DNA of 64,000 nt, taken from Camellia lanceoleosa (lineage: Eukaryota; Streptophyta; Magnoliopsida; Ericales; Theaceae). This document shows, piece by piece, positions 1 to 11,760 of this stretch (position 1 is its first letter; every line of letters begins with the position of its first letter). Under the pieces are notes generated by a model. That model saw nothing but the letters and a program-made list of their open reading frames with translations, was not told the DNA's origin and made no database searches. Position numbers and translations under genes: made by a program. The stretch is taken from assembly GCA_025200525.1 (NCBI GenBank), contig CM045762.1:83295893-83359892 (forward strand), read 5' to 3'.

Positions 1-405
1 GATCGTCCCAACTTGGTTTCTTGGACCATGAAGAAACAACCTACTGTTTCTCACTCCTCCACAAAAGCTGAATATCACGCCCTTGCTTAGACTTTTGCAG
101 AACTTAGCAAGCTTGGCATGCTCCTTTCCACTTGTACCACCTACTCTGTGATGTGACAATTTATCTGCTATTGTACAATCTGATAACCCTGTTTTCCATG
201 CTTGTTAACGTATTGAAGCTGACTATCACTTTGTCTGTGAACTTGTGGCTTCCAAACAGTTAGTTATTAAACACATTGCCACTTCTAATCAAATTGATGA
301 TATTCTCACCAACCCTTTTTGTTTCTCGTTTCCAATTTCTTCAACACAAGCTTTTCGATCATTCTTCTCCTTTCAACTTGACGGGAAATAATAAGCAGCC
401 TCAGT
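1..405 (+). pseudogene. Ty1/Copia pol remnant (RNase H end)
   Basis: Reading from base 1, the translation resembles the C-terminal RNase H of plant Copia elements: a W-T-M-K-K-Q-P-T-V-S stretch, then S-S-T-K-A-E-Y-H-A-L-A. After a TAG and further stops come a D-Y-H-F-V block and a K-H-I-A-T-S-N-Q-I-D-D-I-L-T block, both typical of the last part of Copia pol. The N-terminal part lies outside the window. Several stops and at least one probable frameshift make it a dead fragment. Assignment to Copia rather than Gypsy rests on these motifs and on being followed directly by an LTR-like segment. Confidence 0.75.
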
Positions 406-644
406 TGTAGTAGCAAGAATAGCAAGAACAATGCTTCATCTATGATCTCATCCACTAAGGCTTATAGTTACAACAATCAAGTCAGTTAGAATAGTTAGCT
501 TAACTAAAGCAGTTGTAAAGTTGTTAGCACTCTAGTTAATTGTAACTATAGTTAAATAAGTGTATTTGACTATAAATATTGTATATGATCATTGTAGATC
601 TTTCTGATTGAGATTGAATAAAGTAAAATCTTCTTTAGTTTGCA
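406..644 (+). repeat. probable 3' LTR of the Copia remnant
   Basis: The segment follows the pol remnant, begins with TG and ends with CA (…agtttgca). It contains a TATA-like tataaatatt and an AATAAA-like signal near 619. Its short length (239 bp) fits many Copia LTRs. The matching 5' LTR is not in the window, so the ends are inferred only from the TG/CA borders and position. Confidence 0.45.
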
Positions 645-1077
645 TTTATTAATTTATTTATTTTGGCGAAATTTGTTTTTATTTTCTTTTTGATCATTTG
701 TTTTATTATCAGAAATTTTAAGTAAATTAAAAATACACCTTATGTGGTTTGATTAGTTTTGGTAGTTTTGAAAATTACAAATAATTCTTTGTTATAAACT
801 TTTATTTAACATAATTAATAGAAAAATAAAATTCATAATTACTATACAATAATAAAATTATCATAATCGTTAATTAAAATATATTTTTGGCATTATTAAA
901 AAATATTAATTGATTTAATCATTTATTAATAAAAGTAATAATTTGTTATGTGGTTAAAAATTTGAAGCGATATAATGTAATTTTCAAAACTACAACAAAT
1001 AATTTGTATTTTAAACAAACCTTAGAAGGTGTATTTATAATTTACTCGTTTCTTTTTTTCCTTTTTCTTTTCTTAAG

Positions 1078-1278
1078 GGTAAGTTTGGCAACATCAAAAA
1101 GTAGCCAAAAAGCTATAAAAAAAAATTAAATAAAAAAAAATAAAAAATAAACTAATAAAAAAATTCAAAGATTCTATTTTTTGCATTTTATTTTGTAAAA
1201 AACAAACAAATTATCCTAAACATATTAAATTTTTTTTCCCTCATATTTTAGCCAAAACTTTACAAAAATAACTTATGT
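1078..1278 (+). repeat. diverged MITE-like copy (family B)
   Basis: It starts with 'gtaagtttggcaac' and carries the family phrases 'atcctaaacatat', 'cctcatattttagccaaaa' and 'aaaataactt' in the same order as the clearer copies at 16725-16950 and 49517-49743. No ORF. The ends are approximate. Confidence 0.35.
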
Positions 1279-1576
1279 CTACACATCGTTATGTAAATCA
1301 AATTATGTCCCCCCCCCAAAAAAAAAAAAAAAAAACAACAACAACAACAACAACAAACAAACAAACATACAAACAAACAAAAACAAAAACAAAAAATTGA
1401 AGCTAAACTGTGAATCAGCCAAATTATACAAAGTTAATGGTCAATATCATTCTAAATCCTATTCCTTTACATACCAAATCATCCAAAATCCAAATTTCAA
1501 AATTATTAAAATAAGTAAACAATAGTGTGGTCTAGCCACAATATTTATGAGAAGTTAAGAATTACAACAAGCTTAC

Positions 1577-1822
1577 CGTTTGGAAAGTGTTTTTGTGGGC
1601 TTTTTTAGTTATTTTAGTCATAAAAGACAAAATAGGCTATTTTAGTCACAACAAACAAAACATCACATCCAACTCATAATCATTACACTCTTCTCTCACA
1701 AAAAAAAATCAAAAAAGTCAAAAAGCCAAAAAGCTATTCCCAAACCAAACTTTTTAGCCCAGGCTAAAATAGCTAAAAAAATCAAAAAGTCAAAAAATCA
1801 ACCCACTTCCCAAACCAACCCT
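1577..1822 (+). repeat. MITE-like element (family A)
   Basis: About 246 bp with imperfect inverted ends: 'cgtttggaaagtg' at the left and 'cacttcccaaacc' at the right. The interior contains 'aacatcacatccaactcataatcatta' (quoted in part: key phrase catcacatccaa). Copies with the same internal order occur at 50296-50541 and, inverted, at 60368-60597, with a more diverged one in the MYB intron. Non-coding; superfamily not assigned. Confidence 0.6.
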
Positions 1823-3418
1823 AGATAATTATTTGATGTTAATCAAAGGAAGCTACTATTCCTACTCCACTTTACTCCAAATATACTGTTTTCTTTATCC
1901 TTATTATATATAGTTACATTAATACATTGAAATTTTGATTTTTTTAGGGAGTGTAGTTTGTGTGAAATGATAACTATCTATAATAAGAAGAAAAAAAATA
2001 TATATATTTGGAGTAAAATGGAGTAAGAATAGTAGTTCCCTAATCAAATGCCATCCCTTTTAATTTTGTGGGGGTGATTGTGAGTTACTAAAGAAATATT
2101 AAAAGGGGAGAATTATAATAAAAATAAAAACAAAATTAGGGTTTGACACTTATAATAAATTAAACCCTAAATTTTTAATTTTATTAATTTAAAATTTAAA
2201 CCATTTGTTTATTTTCATTACTAAATCGACAAAAAAAAAATATTTTAGTTATTAAACTCAATGAAAATTAGTATTTTAGACATTTTATTTATTTAATGAC
2301 TAAAATACTCTCTTATTTGTTGATTTTACTTAACAAAAAATGGTTTAGATTGAAAATAAATTAAAATATTTGAATTTAAATAGATAAAATTAAAAATTTA
2401 GAGTTTATTTTGTTACCTCTTTTGAGGTTTTTTATTATTTTATTATTTTTTATTTTTTATTTTTTATTTTTTATTTTTTTGTAATTGTCCCTATTAAAAA
2501 TTATCATTTTCCAAACATGACAAAGCCTACATGGGAGTATGGAAATTAGATCAATTCAAATTTCCAGGAATATATATATATATATAAGAAAAGGCATTAG
2601 AAAAATTTATGTTGCAATGACGAATAGTTAATGTTATGCACAAAAAGATTACACCTATCTGAACATCTTAAATAATTATAAATAAACAAAAATGTAATTA
2701 TCATTATGCTTACATTATATATTGTACACAAAAATAATAATAAAAAACAAACTCACATATGTATAGAGTAATAATGATTATGATAATTATTATTTTAACA
2801 ATTAATTATGTTAAATAAAAAATTCAAACAATAAATTATTTATAATTTTCAAAATTCCCACAATGTGTAATTTTCATTACGTTAGTACTATATATTCTAA
2901 ACAAAAATAAAATTAATAAAAACTCACATATGTATAAATAATTAATGATTATGATAATTTTATTATTATATTGTAGTTATGAATTTTATTTTTTCTGTTA
3001 ATTATGTTAAATAAAAAATTCTAACAAAAAAGTATTTATAATTTATAAAACTACCAACAGTAACATGTTTTAAGCAAATTACATGATGTGTATTTGTAAT
3101 TACCCCCAAAAAATAATAAAACAAATGGTAAAGAAAAATAAAAACAAATTGCACAAAGTATTTAAAAATAAAAAATAAGATTTGCAAACGACACCGTTTG
3201 TTGTGACAGTACAGTCCTATCACAGCACCGACCCCGTGTCTGTTGTTTGGACTTATAAGCCTCGTCACGGATTCCTTTTAGATGATTGAAATCATTTATT
3301 TTGTAATACTTTTTATGTATTTTTTATGAAAAATTAGGGGTATTTATTCATAAATTTCCTCTTCATCTACTTACATTTCACTTAATTCAAATTATTTTAT
3401 TATATTTCAATAAATTAT

Positions 3419-3540
3419 GTGGGTGACATAGTTACCAAATGCTTTGCACTTGCCTCTCTGATTGGTGTTTTGGTAATGTATCTTGTACTTTGCTATTTCA
3501 TCAATAAAGTTCTTTTTTTTTTTTTGTCGATAAAAAAAAA
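3419..3540 (+). mobile_element. short LINE-like 3' tail
   Basis: The phrase 'tttcatcaataaagttc' followed by T and A runs is very like the 3' end of the LINE at 15195-15242 ('ttcatcaataaagttttc' then poly-A). Only about 120 bp is recognisable, so this is a weak call for a heavily 5'-truncated copy. Confidence 0.3.
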
Positions 3541-3978
3541 GAAAATATTCACATTGACAGTATGAATGTTGTGAACATTCGTACCATCAAATACAAATGT
3601 TTACATCATTAAGTTACTAAGGGTTTAAAAAGTATTTATAAGGGTAAAATTATCCATAAAATACCTTAAACATGAGAATTTGGATTTGGTGAGTCAAATG
3701 TCCAAATAATAGGATTTATTGAAATACACGAATATGTTATGGACTAATTGTGATACAAGTACTCGAAAAATGATTTTTTTTTTTTTTTTCTTAACACGAA
3801 GTTCTACTTTCAAAATATTTAGGAATTGAGAAGTGTTAAATCATTAAGTGCTAATAAAAACTTATTAGGAGTTACAAATTCATTACATGACAATATGATC
3901 CACCAATTACCAAGTATTATGTCTCATGCCCTAATGGAAAATTGTGGGTCACACTTTCTTCACGAATCATAAATTTTT
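3541..3978. other. AT-rich intergenic DNA, no gene seen
   Basis: No recognisable gene or repeat family. It contains a T run near 3775-3790. Confidence 0.5.
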
Positions 3979-4376
3979 GGATAAATTACACTTACACTTC
4001 CTGAGATTTAGCTTTAATACATATCACCCTCATGGCGTTTGGAAAATTACACTGATCTCCTGTCATTGTAATTATTTAGACGGAATTAACGTTGGTATCA
4101 AAAAAAATATCAAATTCATACACTCTCTCTTTTTTTGTTTTGCTTTACTTTACTCTTTTTTTTTTCTTTTTTTTTTTTGCTTTCCTTTCCTTTACTTTTT
4201 TTTTTTTTTCCAATATAATTTCCTTTGTTTTTTTATCAGGAGTCAATGCCTTTTATATAAGTAGGGAGTTTGTGAAATGTGACTATTAATCATAAGGATG
4301 AGAATGTAATTTCCATAACATTAGGGGATGGGATGTAATCAAACAAAACCTCAAGGGGTGTTAGTGAAATTTACCC
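3979..4376 (+). repeat. MITE-like element (family D), with T-rich interior
   Basis: The ends are 'ggataaattacact' at the left and 'gtgaaatttaccc' at the right, an inverted pair. The interior has 'aaattacactgatctcc', shared with the copies at 17313-17645 and 17660-17996. A T-rich block at about 4128-4230 creates spurious phenylalanine-rich ORFs. Confidence 0.5.
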
Positions 4377-4847
4377 TAAATTTTTTATTAATCACCTAAC
4401 CATGCCTCAAAAGCACTAGATATTTTCTCTTTTTCCAGTGGGTATTAGTGTTGTGACATTTTACTTTTATTTTGTTGTTTCAAAACTTAAAAACTTTTAT
4501 TATACATATTTATTTTTAATAAAATTTATATTTTTAGAGTTTACACAATGAGATCCATTAAACACAACCAATATTGAATATAAAATTTTATAAAAATAAA
4601 ATATTATTTTTTAAGTATACAAAACTAACAATTTTTCAATTTGTGAAATTATCTAATAAAAACTAAAACAAATCTCAATTTTTTCTAGTATTAACTGAGA
4701 ATATTCTTAATTTTTGAGAAATTTCTCAATTTTTTTCAGTTTTAAGACTGATTCAATTTTTTTGGTTTTAAACTGAGAATATTCTCAGTTTTAAACCTAA
4801 AAAAAAAAATGAAAAAAAAATATACCATAACAATATTGTCAGTTTTC
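4377..4847. other. AT-rich intergenic DNA, no gene seen
   Basis: Only A/T-rich sequence, with a locally repeated 'gagaatattctcagttttaa' phrase near 4685-4795. No gene is supported. Confidence 0.5.
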
Positions 4848-5286
4848 TGTGCATGATCTGGTTCATAATCTGCAGCTGATTAGGGGCCAAGCATTGCGAT
4901 CTTCATGGTTTTGATAGAGGTGGAATCTGGTCTGAAGTTTATGTTTGGTCTATGCTTGTAAGAAATTGGAACCTGGTCTGAAGATAGAATCTGTTTGGTC
5001 TGCTGTCGCTGCTACTGTTGCAGTTTCACAGGCCCGCAGTTGTTTGATGCTGTTTGGTTGTTGCTGCCTTGCTGCTGTTGAAGATGGTGATGACTTATGC
5101 TAATTATTTGTCTTGTTGACGTATGCCTTGCTGCTGGGTGTTGTGTTGTTCTGTTTTTGTTTTGTTTTGTGGTTTTTGGTTGTTTGATTGGGTTCTCGCC
5201 AATCTTGGTCTAGTGCTTGTTGTATTGTTGATTGTACCTTGCTTAATCATCAATAATTCTTTATTTTGCTGATCAGGAAAAAAAAA
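4848..5286 (+). mobile_element. 5'-truncated LINE 3' UTR with poly-A tail
   Basis: A GC/T-richer island in AT-rich DNA with the style of the LINE 3' UTR at 14476-15242: repeated 'ctgctg' and 'ttgttg' runs, 'gttctcgccaatcttggtct' near the end, 'aatcatcaataattct', then a short A tail at 5278-5286. There is no ORF. Interpreted as the 3' end of an L1-type LINE inserted in plus orientation; the left border is approximate and no target duplication was confirmed. Confidence 0.5.
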
Positions 5287-5480
5287 GTAAGTTAAAAATG
5301 GTTTAAATTGTAAATTTATGATAAAAAAACATATTTTTATTTTTAAATAATTTTGTACTTAATATTAATCTTATTTGATAGATTTGGTTGGGTTGATTTT
5401 AAAAATATAAATTTTATAAAAAATAAATATATATTATTGCAACAGTATTCTTCTTATGATGATTTGAAATTTTAAAAATT

Positions 5481-6143
5481 AGGCTGAGCAAGGAATTCGT
5501 GAAATCCGTAATCCGATCCAATCCAGTCCAATCCGATAGGTTTGGATTAATTTTTTGAATCCGTGGTTCGGTTCTAGATTGAAGAATTAAAAATCCGTAG
5601 TCCACGGATTGGTTCTAGATTGAACCCTACGGTTCCGGATTGGAACCGATCCGGACCGTATACAAATTGTCTATATTTTTATTATACATCCTCCTCCATA
5701 GTATCTTCTCTTATTCTATATAAAACATAAACTCAAACCTAAACCCGCATAATATTTTCTTTTATTATTTTTGTTTGTTAGTTTTTAATTTTAATTTGTA
5801 ATGGTTTAAATACTTATAATGAAACCAATTTTCTTATGGTTGTTTAAATTCTAGAACAGTATGTCGCTATTATAGAAAGACATGTTGCTATTGTGGAACT
5901 AATATAGCGCTATGTTTATGTTTTTATGAAATTAAAGTATTAATATATATATATATATATTTTGTTATTTAATTATGTGAATCCGTGGTCTTAAACCGAT
6001 CCAATCCGTATTTAAATGGATTGGTTCGGATTGGTTCCATGATTTAAACGGATTGGATTGGTTCCAATTTTTCAGAAACCGTAAATAACGGATTGATCCT
6101 GGTTTTACCCCAATCCGGTCCAATCCGGACCATGCTCACCCCT
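5481..6143. repeat. non-autonomous DNA transposon, GGTGAGCA-type ends (family H)
   Basis: The left end 'aggctgagcaaggaattc' and the right end 'catgctcacccct' form imperfect inverted termini. Subterminal regions are packed with direct and inverted variants of 'atccgatccaatccg' and 'ccggattggaacc'. Such subterminal clusters are typical of plant hAT-like non-autonomous elements, so hAT is an inference. No transposase was seen. Confidence 0.5.
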
Positions 6144-6256
6144 ATTAAAAATCAAAACAAATGTTGCAACAGTATTCTTCTTTGTAAATAATTACAAATT
6201 ATAAACAATCATTATTTGAAAAGTAATTTTGTCTATTAAAAATTAGGAAAATGTTT

Positions 6257-6354
6257 GAGGGCCATAATTTTTGTGGCCACGATGGCTCAAAACTGCCAAA
6301 ACGATGTCGTTTTGACAGTTTTGAGTCATTGTGGCCACAAAAATTATGGCCCTC
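6257..6354. repeat. near-perfect 98-bp palindrome (hairpin MITE)
   Basis: The left arm begins 'gagggccataatttttgtgg' and the right arm ends with its exact reverse complement. The centre is 'cgatgtcg'. Only a few mismatches occur over both arms, and weaker symmetry continues to about 6249 and 6362. It could fold into a long hairpin if transcribed. No ORF. Confidence 0.8.
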
Positions 6355-6362
6355 TAGCATTG

Positions 6363-6979
6363 TTGTAAAAATTAATAGGACTTGAACAAAAAATCTTATT
6401 TAGGATTTAATAGAATATAAGTTCATGTAAAAGCCCTATTTTTTTATTTTTTTATTTTTAAACAAAAGCCATATAATAAAGATATTAGAATTACTAGATC
6501 AATTTAATTTTTTTATAAATATATATACAGAAAACTCTACATAATAAATAGTTTGAATTATTAAAACGGAACATGTGATAAGACGGACAAACCCAAACAA
6601 CATGGTTTAATTAAAACCTCAATTTAAAATAAGCCAAACTTTTACCCAAAAACTATGGATAGAAACTTGATGTGCAAGTATATTTGATATAAGTGGTGAT
6701 AGAGACCTCTAAAAGTAAAGCTCTAAATTGAGCTCTACTCATGTGGCAATGAGAAAAAATAAATAAAAAAAAAAGAAGAAGAAGGCCAAAACATCACATC
6801 AATGAATGAACCCCACCCATTAGAGCTACTTTAGAGCTCTTAATTTAGAGTTCTCAAACATTTTTGTATTTGATATACTTGGCACTCGCTAACAATGAGG
6901 GGTCGTGATCTTGGTCATATTTATATTGTGATATTTAAGGTTTGTGTCAAAATTATAATTTATTTTCTTGTGTTATAAT
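6363..6979. other. AT-rich intergenic DNA, no gene seen
   Basis: No gene is supported. A partial inverted pair ('ctctaaaagtaaagctctaa' near 6710 and 'agagctcttaatttagag' near 6835) suggests another small decayed MITE at about 6700-6860. Confidence 0.45.
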
Positions 6980-7352
6980 GGCGCTATTTGGAAAGTGGCT
7001 AAAGATGCTATTATAGCCTAAAATGAAAATTTAGCCAAAAAGTTCAATGTTGCAAGCTTTTAAAAAAAAAAAAAAAAAAATATAATAAAGTAGCAGTAGG
7101 CACTGTCACTACCATGTAAATTGTTCCATTAATGAGTAAATTATGATTTTACCCCTTAATAGCAATTTAAAAAAATATATTTTTAGAGGTAAATTTGTTA
7201 TTTTAATTTCAAACATCATTTCAATATATTTTTCAATACAACAACTCAAATAAAATCCATCTCATCTTCCCAAATACAAAAACTAAAATAGCCTATTAAA
7301 ATAGTCAAAAAATCAAATAGCCTACTAAAATAGCCACTTCCCAAACGAGGCC
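6980..7352. repeat. MITE-like element (family C)
   Basis: The ends are 'ggcgctatttggaaagtggc' and 'gccacttcccaaacgaggcc', clear inverted termini of about 20 bp. A related copy lies at 51273-51649. The interior is A/T-rich with a poly-A run and no ORF. Confidence 0.6.
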
Positions 7353-7435
7353 AATGCCATGTCATTTTCAATTTATGTTAGATTTATGTTGCGCTAATGT
7401 ATCAAAAATTTTAACTTAATTAAAAAAAATTAAGA

Positions 7436-7890
7436 GATTGTTTGGGGTGTTCTAAATAAGTGTATTTTTTGACTTTTGACTAAAAAATAGAGGAAAAAAA
7501 TATGATTATTTGAGATAATTTTTTATCTTTTTACGAAAAAATATGTATTAAAATATTATATAAAATAATATAATTATAAAATTACCCCTATGTCTTAGAC
7601 TAGTGTAATTGCGTTGACTTTCATTTTGTTTTATTTTATTTTATTTATTTATTTTTATATGTAAGTGTGGCTTTCATTGTGCCACGTTTTGCACTTTTAT
7701 GAGAAACTGTGACTGCTACGGCAGTGGCTGCTCATCCTGACCTGTTTTGAAATTTTATTTTATTTTATTTTATTTTATTTTTTTTTCTGGGTGACAGATT
7801 TTCAGCCAAAAAAATAGGTGAGTAGTATGAACTTTTTTACTTTTTTAGTGACTTTTTGACTTTTTTATATCATACCAAATCAGCCCTAAA
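7436..7890. repeat. possible MITE-like element (family J)
   Basis: It starts 'gattgtttggggtgttctaa' followed by 'ataagtgtattttttgac', the same order as at 19732-19865. It ends 'catcataccaaatcagccc'-like. The interior has a (TTTTA)n run at about 7756-7780. Ends are uncertain. Confidence 0.3.
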
Positions 7891-8840
7891 TGTGTGACAA
7901 AATTTTTATTAAAACAAAAAATCGCAAGTTAAATTTTATAAAACTAATTTGTATTTGATTAAATTAATTATAAAAAGTTTGATTTGAACTCAATTTCATT
8001 TCCCTAAAAGATATGTCCTATTATAATATTTTTATTGACTCTTACATTATGGTAAATGAAACAAAATATATATATATATACTAACATTAATATTCTATTT
8101 TACATATTTTTTTAAGAGATTGGATTCTTTCCCCGTTGAAAATCCAATATTGGATAGTCCAATCTGACCCACTATAAGCCTATTTCGAATCCGTCTCAAT
8201 AATTCAAATTGTACATTTTGTAAAGCTCTTTGAGATGATTGTGTATCAAAAATTAAATCGATTGAACATCGGAAACCACTCCACCAGATTACATTTGTCT
8301 TCCAATTAAAGAAAATAGATTACATTTGTTTGATAAATAATTAACAAACAATATAATTTTGAAAGTAAACCGTTAATTATTTTTTAAACAAATTGTGGTC
8401 CAATGAAATGGTTTGATACTTGATCAGAATCGTTTAATATTTGTGTTACAATATTCAAGTCATATTTATGTTCGTGTAAAAAAATATTCAACTCTAACCC
8501 AGTAGTTGCATATGTAGTTCTTGTACCTACAATGATATTAGCCTGAAAATCACACATGTCGCATTATATGCGAAAGTTATGTTCTTTGGATGGCAAGCAT
8601 CAATCGAATGGAAAACTGGGAGACATCATGAATTGCTTCCAATTGCTTGGTGATTTTGAAATTTGAATCCATCAGACTTAATTTTAATATAGCATGTTTT
8701 CTTTTTCTAACAATAAAAACAGGATGGTGAATATCAATAATATATCTAAAAAATGAGAACAAACTAGATATTTTCTTGTATTGTACATACACAGCAATCA
8801 AAAACTTGCAAAACAATTCAACTACTACGAAACCCTACAG
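7891..8840. other. AT-rich intergenic DNA, no gene seen
   Basis: No coding region is supported. A short (TA)n run occurs near 8067-8081. Confidence 0.5.
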
Positions 8841-9118
8841 TGTGCACCCTTAGGGCTGCATATTATATGCAGGTGAACATAAATTGAAATAAAATTTTAT
8901 AATATCAATAACAAAATATATAATCTCATTACAAATTAACATAGTAAAATATTCATAATTTTGTAATTAGTATTATAAAAGTTTGTGATTTGATTACGAC
9001 ATTTTTTATTACTCTAATTTGTAATGAGATTATATATTTTATTATTGATATTACGAAATTTTATAAATTACACTATGACATTTTATTATTGGTATGCATC
9101 CTTAAAAGGTGCACACTT
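8841..9118. repeat. MITE-like inverted repeat beside the MYB 3' end (family G)
   Basis: The ends are 'gtgtgcacccttagggctgc' and 'gcatccttaaaaggtgcaca', an imperfect inverted pair. Inner arms around 8890-8945 and 9011-9075 are also largely reverse complements (for example 'tatataatctcattacaaat' and 'atttgtaatgagattatata'). It lies about 100 bp beyond the MYB stop codon, so it may supply part of the 3' UTR or terminator. Confidence 0.6.
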
Positions 9119-9213
9119 TTACTAACACCAACTACAAATCAGAAAGCACCAAACCCAACTACGAAAACAAAAATAACTCATCCACAATAGTCCTCTCAAA
9201 GCAAAAACAATAT

Positions 9214-11359
9214 TTACATAAAATTAACAAAGTCTAAACTCTCAGGAATTTCGAACTTCAACATGCTGCTGCAGTAGCTTTCTCTCTCACCTTCAGTATT
9301 AGTGTTGCTGTTGATGAATGTGGATGATGAATTCAAGGGCGTTGGGCTCGACATAGATGTAGACATAACTGAATCAAATGTGAAATTCTGGTTGTTCTTC
9401 ATTGGTTGGAATCTTGAGTTACCCGATAGATCATTTAATCTTGAAGTTAAGTTTTCTTGCGAATTTTGGCAAGAAAATTGTCCCATGCTCATTCCTTGCA
9501 TGAATTGCATTTGATTTTGAATCGGAGTTTGGAATAGATTGGGTTCGAGCACATGAGTTTGATTTTGATCCGGAGTTTGGAACAGATTATTGGGTTCGGG
9601 CAAATGAGTTTGATTTTGCAATTGGGTATTAAAATTTTGGTTTTCTTGAAGTTCTTGCAAAAGCAGTTCTGGGTTTTCAGGATTTGATGCCAAGAGAGTG
9701 GTGACAAGCCTTAAGAGTTCAGGATTTACTAGTGTTTGAAGCGGTAGAAAGTTTGAAAGATTGAGCTGAGCCGAGCTAAGGATCGATGATATGTCCAAAA
9801 GATCGAGGCGGGGACTATGAGTCACTGGATCAATACCCATTCTAAGGAATCTTTTTCTGATATGAGTATTCCAGTAATTCTTGATTTCATTGTCAGTCCT
9901 TCCGGGCAATTGAGCAGCAATGGCTGACCACCTGTAATCGATCAAACAAATTATTGTGCAGTTTTAGAAATCATGAAGATAAAAAATAAAAAAAATAAAA
10001 AAAAAACAAAACAAATTCTTTTAAAATCATTAATGGAGGGAAAAATAAAAAAATTATAAAAAAAAAAAAAAAAAAGCTTTGTAATTGTCAAATAAGTGAC
10101 ATAAGTTGTGAATCTGGCAATGAATTAACTATGGACTGTATGATACAAATGTGATTTTTCATTTCAACTGGTCTATTGGATGCGTAAGGCCAAAAACCAT
10201 GCATTAGATTGGGTTTGATTGTCAAATATAAAGTAATTTTTTAGCAGTTTTTTCGTTTAATTATTACTTCTTTTTTTATATTTAGTGATTTTTAAAAAAT
10301 ATTGCAAATGATTTTATTTATTTATCTACCGGACTGGCTGAAACTAAAAAGTATAAAAACTATCAAAAGTTTTGAAAAAAAAGAGGTCCCATTTTTTTAC
10401 TTTTAGTGAGTTTTTTTTTTTTTTTTTTTTTTTTTGAATTTTTAGGTTATGTTAAACTAGACAAAGTAAATTTTTTAACATAAAATTTAAAAAAATATGA
10501 GCTTTTAATAGTTGCTTGACAGAACCTCAGTCTAAGAAAATTAAAAATGCAAAGGGAAAAAGTATTATAATGGTCATACTTGTTGCCGAGAACACTGTGT
10601 AATTGGATAATAGTCTCTTCTTCTTCAAACGAAAACCTTCCTCTCCTTATATCAGGTCTCAAGTAGTTTGTCCATCGAAGCCGACAACTCTTGCCACATC
10701 TTTGCAGCCCTGTTCAATTCAACCATGCATTCTACTAGATCAAAAATACCTACTGTGATAATTCAACAAAAAAATATAAATCAATCTAAAATATATATAT
10801 ATAAATAAGTAATTATAAAAAGATTTTATATCACGATTATTGATATCTACGATATAACTTTCGTTTGGCATAAATTAAAATGGAATTTTTTGGACTAAAA
10901 TAGTTCCAAAAAGACAAAATAGGTTTTTTAATTCAAGAAAATAAAATGTCATATCCAAACTATAATCATTTTATTTTTTCTCTTACAGAAGTCAAAAAAA
11001 TTAAAAAACCTATCTCAAATGAAGCTTTTTATTCATAGGTTAAAATAATCAAAAAGTCAAAAAATCAAAAGTTAACCCATATCTCAACCGAACCCTCGTA
11101 TATCAACCTACATGATATAGTACTGATTCATACATTGCTGAATATCAAAAACTAAAAATCCCAATATCGGCCTATGAGTATTGATGGGACATCAAATTTA
11201 GAATATGGAAACATCATTTACCATACCAGCATACTTTGGGAGGGTTCGCCAGTTGCCAGGTCCATGTATCTGAATGTATTGAATGAGTTTGTGATCTTCC
11301 TCTGGCGTCCAAGGACCTTTCTTTGTACCATTTTTATCACAACAAGGTGATCTTCCCAT
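9214..11359 (-). CDS. R2R3-MYB transcription factor, MYB41/MYB74/MYB102-like (3 exons)
   Basis: A nuclear DNA-binding regulator. Three exons join in frame: 11359-11227, 10709-10580 and 9931-9214. Introns 11226-10710 and 10579-9932 begin GT and end AG, at the standard R2R3-MYB positions (exons of 133 and 130 bp). The product is 326 residues. R2 (about 14-61) has Trp 17, 37 and 57; R3 (about 67-112) has Phe70, Trp89 and Trp108. The start is the ATG of M-G-R-S-P-C-C, the family's conserved N-terminus. R3 lacks the bHLH-partner signature. The stretch after R3 ([15 protein letters not shown]) matches the MYB41/74/102 group, known for stress, suberin and cuticle control. The C-terminus is Asn/Gln-rich with a small internal duplication around L-F-Q-T-P. 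The frame is intact. The exact orthologue cannot be fixed by eye. Confidence 0.92.
10861..11097 (+). repeat. family A MITE-like copy inside MYB intron 1
   Basis: The left end is 'cgtttggcataaattaaaat'; the right end 'aacccatatctcaaccgaac' corresponds to 'acccacttcccaaaccaac' in the 1577-1822 copy. The interior keeps the order aaaatgtcatatccaa, taatcatt, ttctcttaca, aaaaagtcaaaaaatcaa. It makes up nearly half of the 517-bp intron and leaves the splice sites untouched. Confidence 0.55.
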
Positions 11360-11446
11360 TGGTTTGGTGGTCTCTGTTATCAATGATAGATAGATATTTT
11401 TTAGAACAAAAGTGAACTTTATGGTTCAAAAGCGAAGATGACTACT

Positions 11447-11458
11447 AAATATATATAG
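11447..11458 (-). promoter_or_regulatory. TATA box of the MYB gene
   Basis: Read on the minus strand the sequence is CTATATATATTT, about 90 bp upstream of the MYB ATG. A start site 25-30 bp downstream (near 11420) would give a leader of about 60 bases. Position and match support the call; the start site is inferred. Confidence 0.6.
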
Positions 11459-11502
11459 AAGAGAAATAGATTGAAGTCAATAGGATTGGTGCCGGCCTCA
11501 TG

Positions 11503-11535
<33 letters not shown>

Positions 11536-11549
11536 TCTCTCTCTCTCTC
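11503..11549. repeat. (CT)n / (GA)n microsatellite in the MYB promoter
   Basis: About 47 bp of almost pure CT on the plus strand (GA on the MYB sense strand), roughly 50 bp upstream of the TATA box. GA repeats near plant core promoters can bind BBR/BPC GAGA-binding proteins, so a regulatory role is possible but not shown. Confidence 0.8.
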
Positions 11550-11760
11550 GTGATGTGTCTTCGGAGGGTGAAAGTGGAAACAAACATTTTGGATGTCACC
11601 CTTTTTGTTATGTTCCGTTTTTTTAAATAAAGTTAATAAAAAGTTTTTAAAATATAAAACAATAATTGTTTGGATGGAAGGGATAAAAGGTAATTAATAT
11701 TGCAATCTAACTGTTAAATCTAAAACTATTTATTCATTGACTATTTAACTGATTGCTTCA

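Larger units (their letters stand above)
645..3418. other. AT-rich intergenic DNA
   Basis: No coding region is supported. The stretch has long A/T runs, an (AAC)n run near 1336-1354, a (TTTTTA)n run near 2436-2478, a (TA)n run near 2572-2585, and two MITE-like copies listed separately. The segments around 2700-2900 and 2900-3060 resemble each other (shared 'aaaactcacatatgtata' and 'attatgttaaataaaaaattc' phrases), so a diverged duplication is likely. Confidence 0.6.

Noticed and set aside
3944..4289. Phe-rich small ORFs
   Set aside because: They come from T runs inside a MITE-like element and have no recognisable features.
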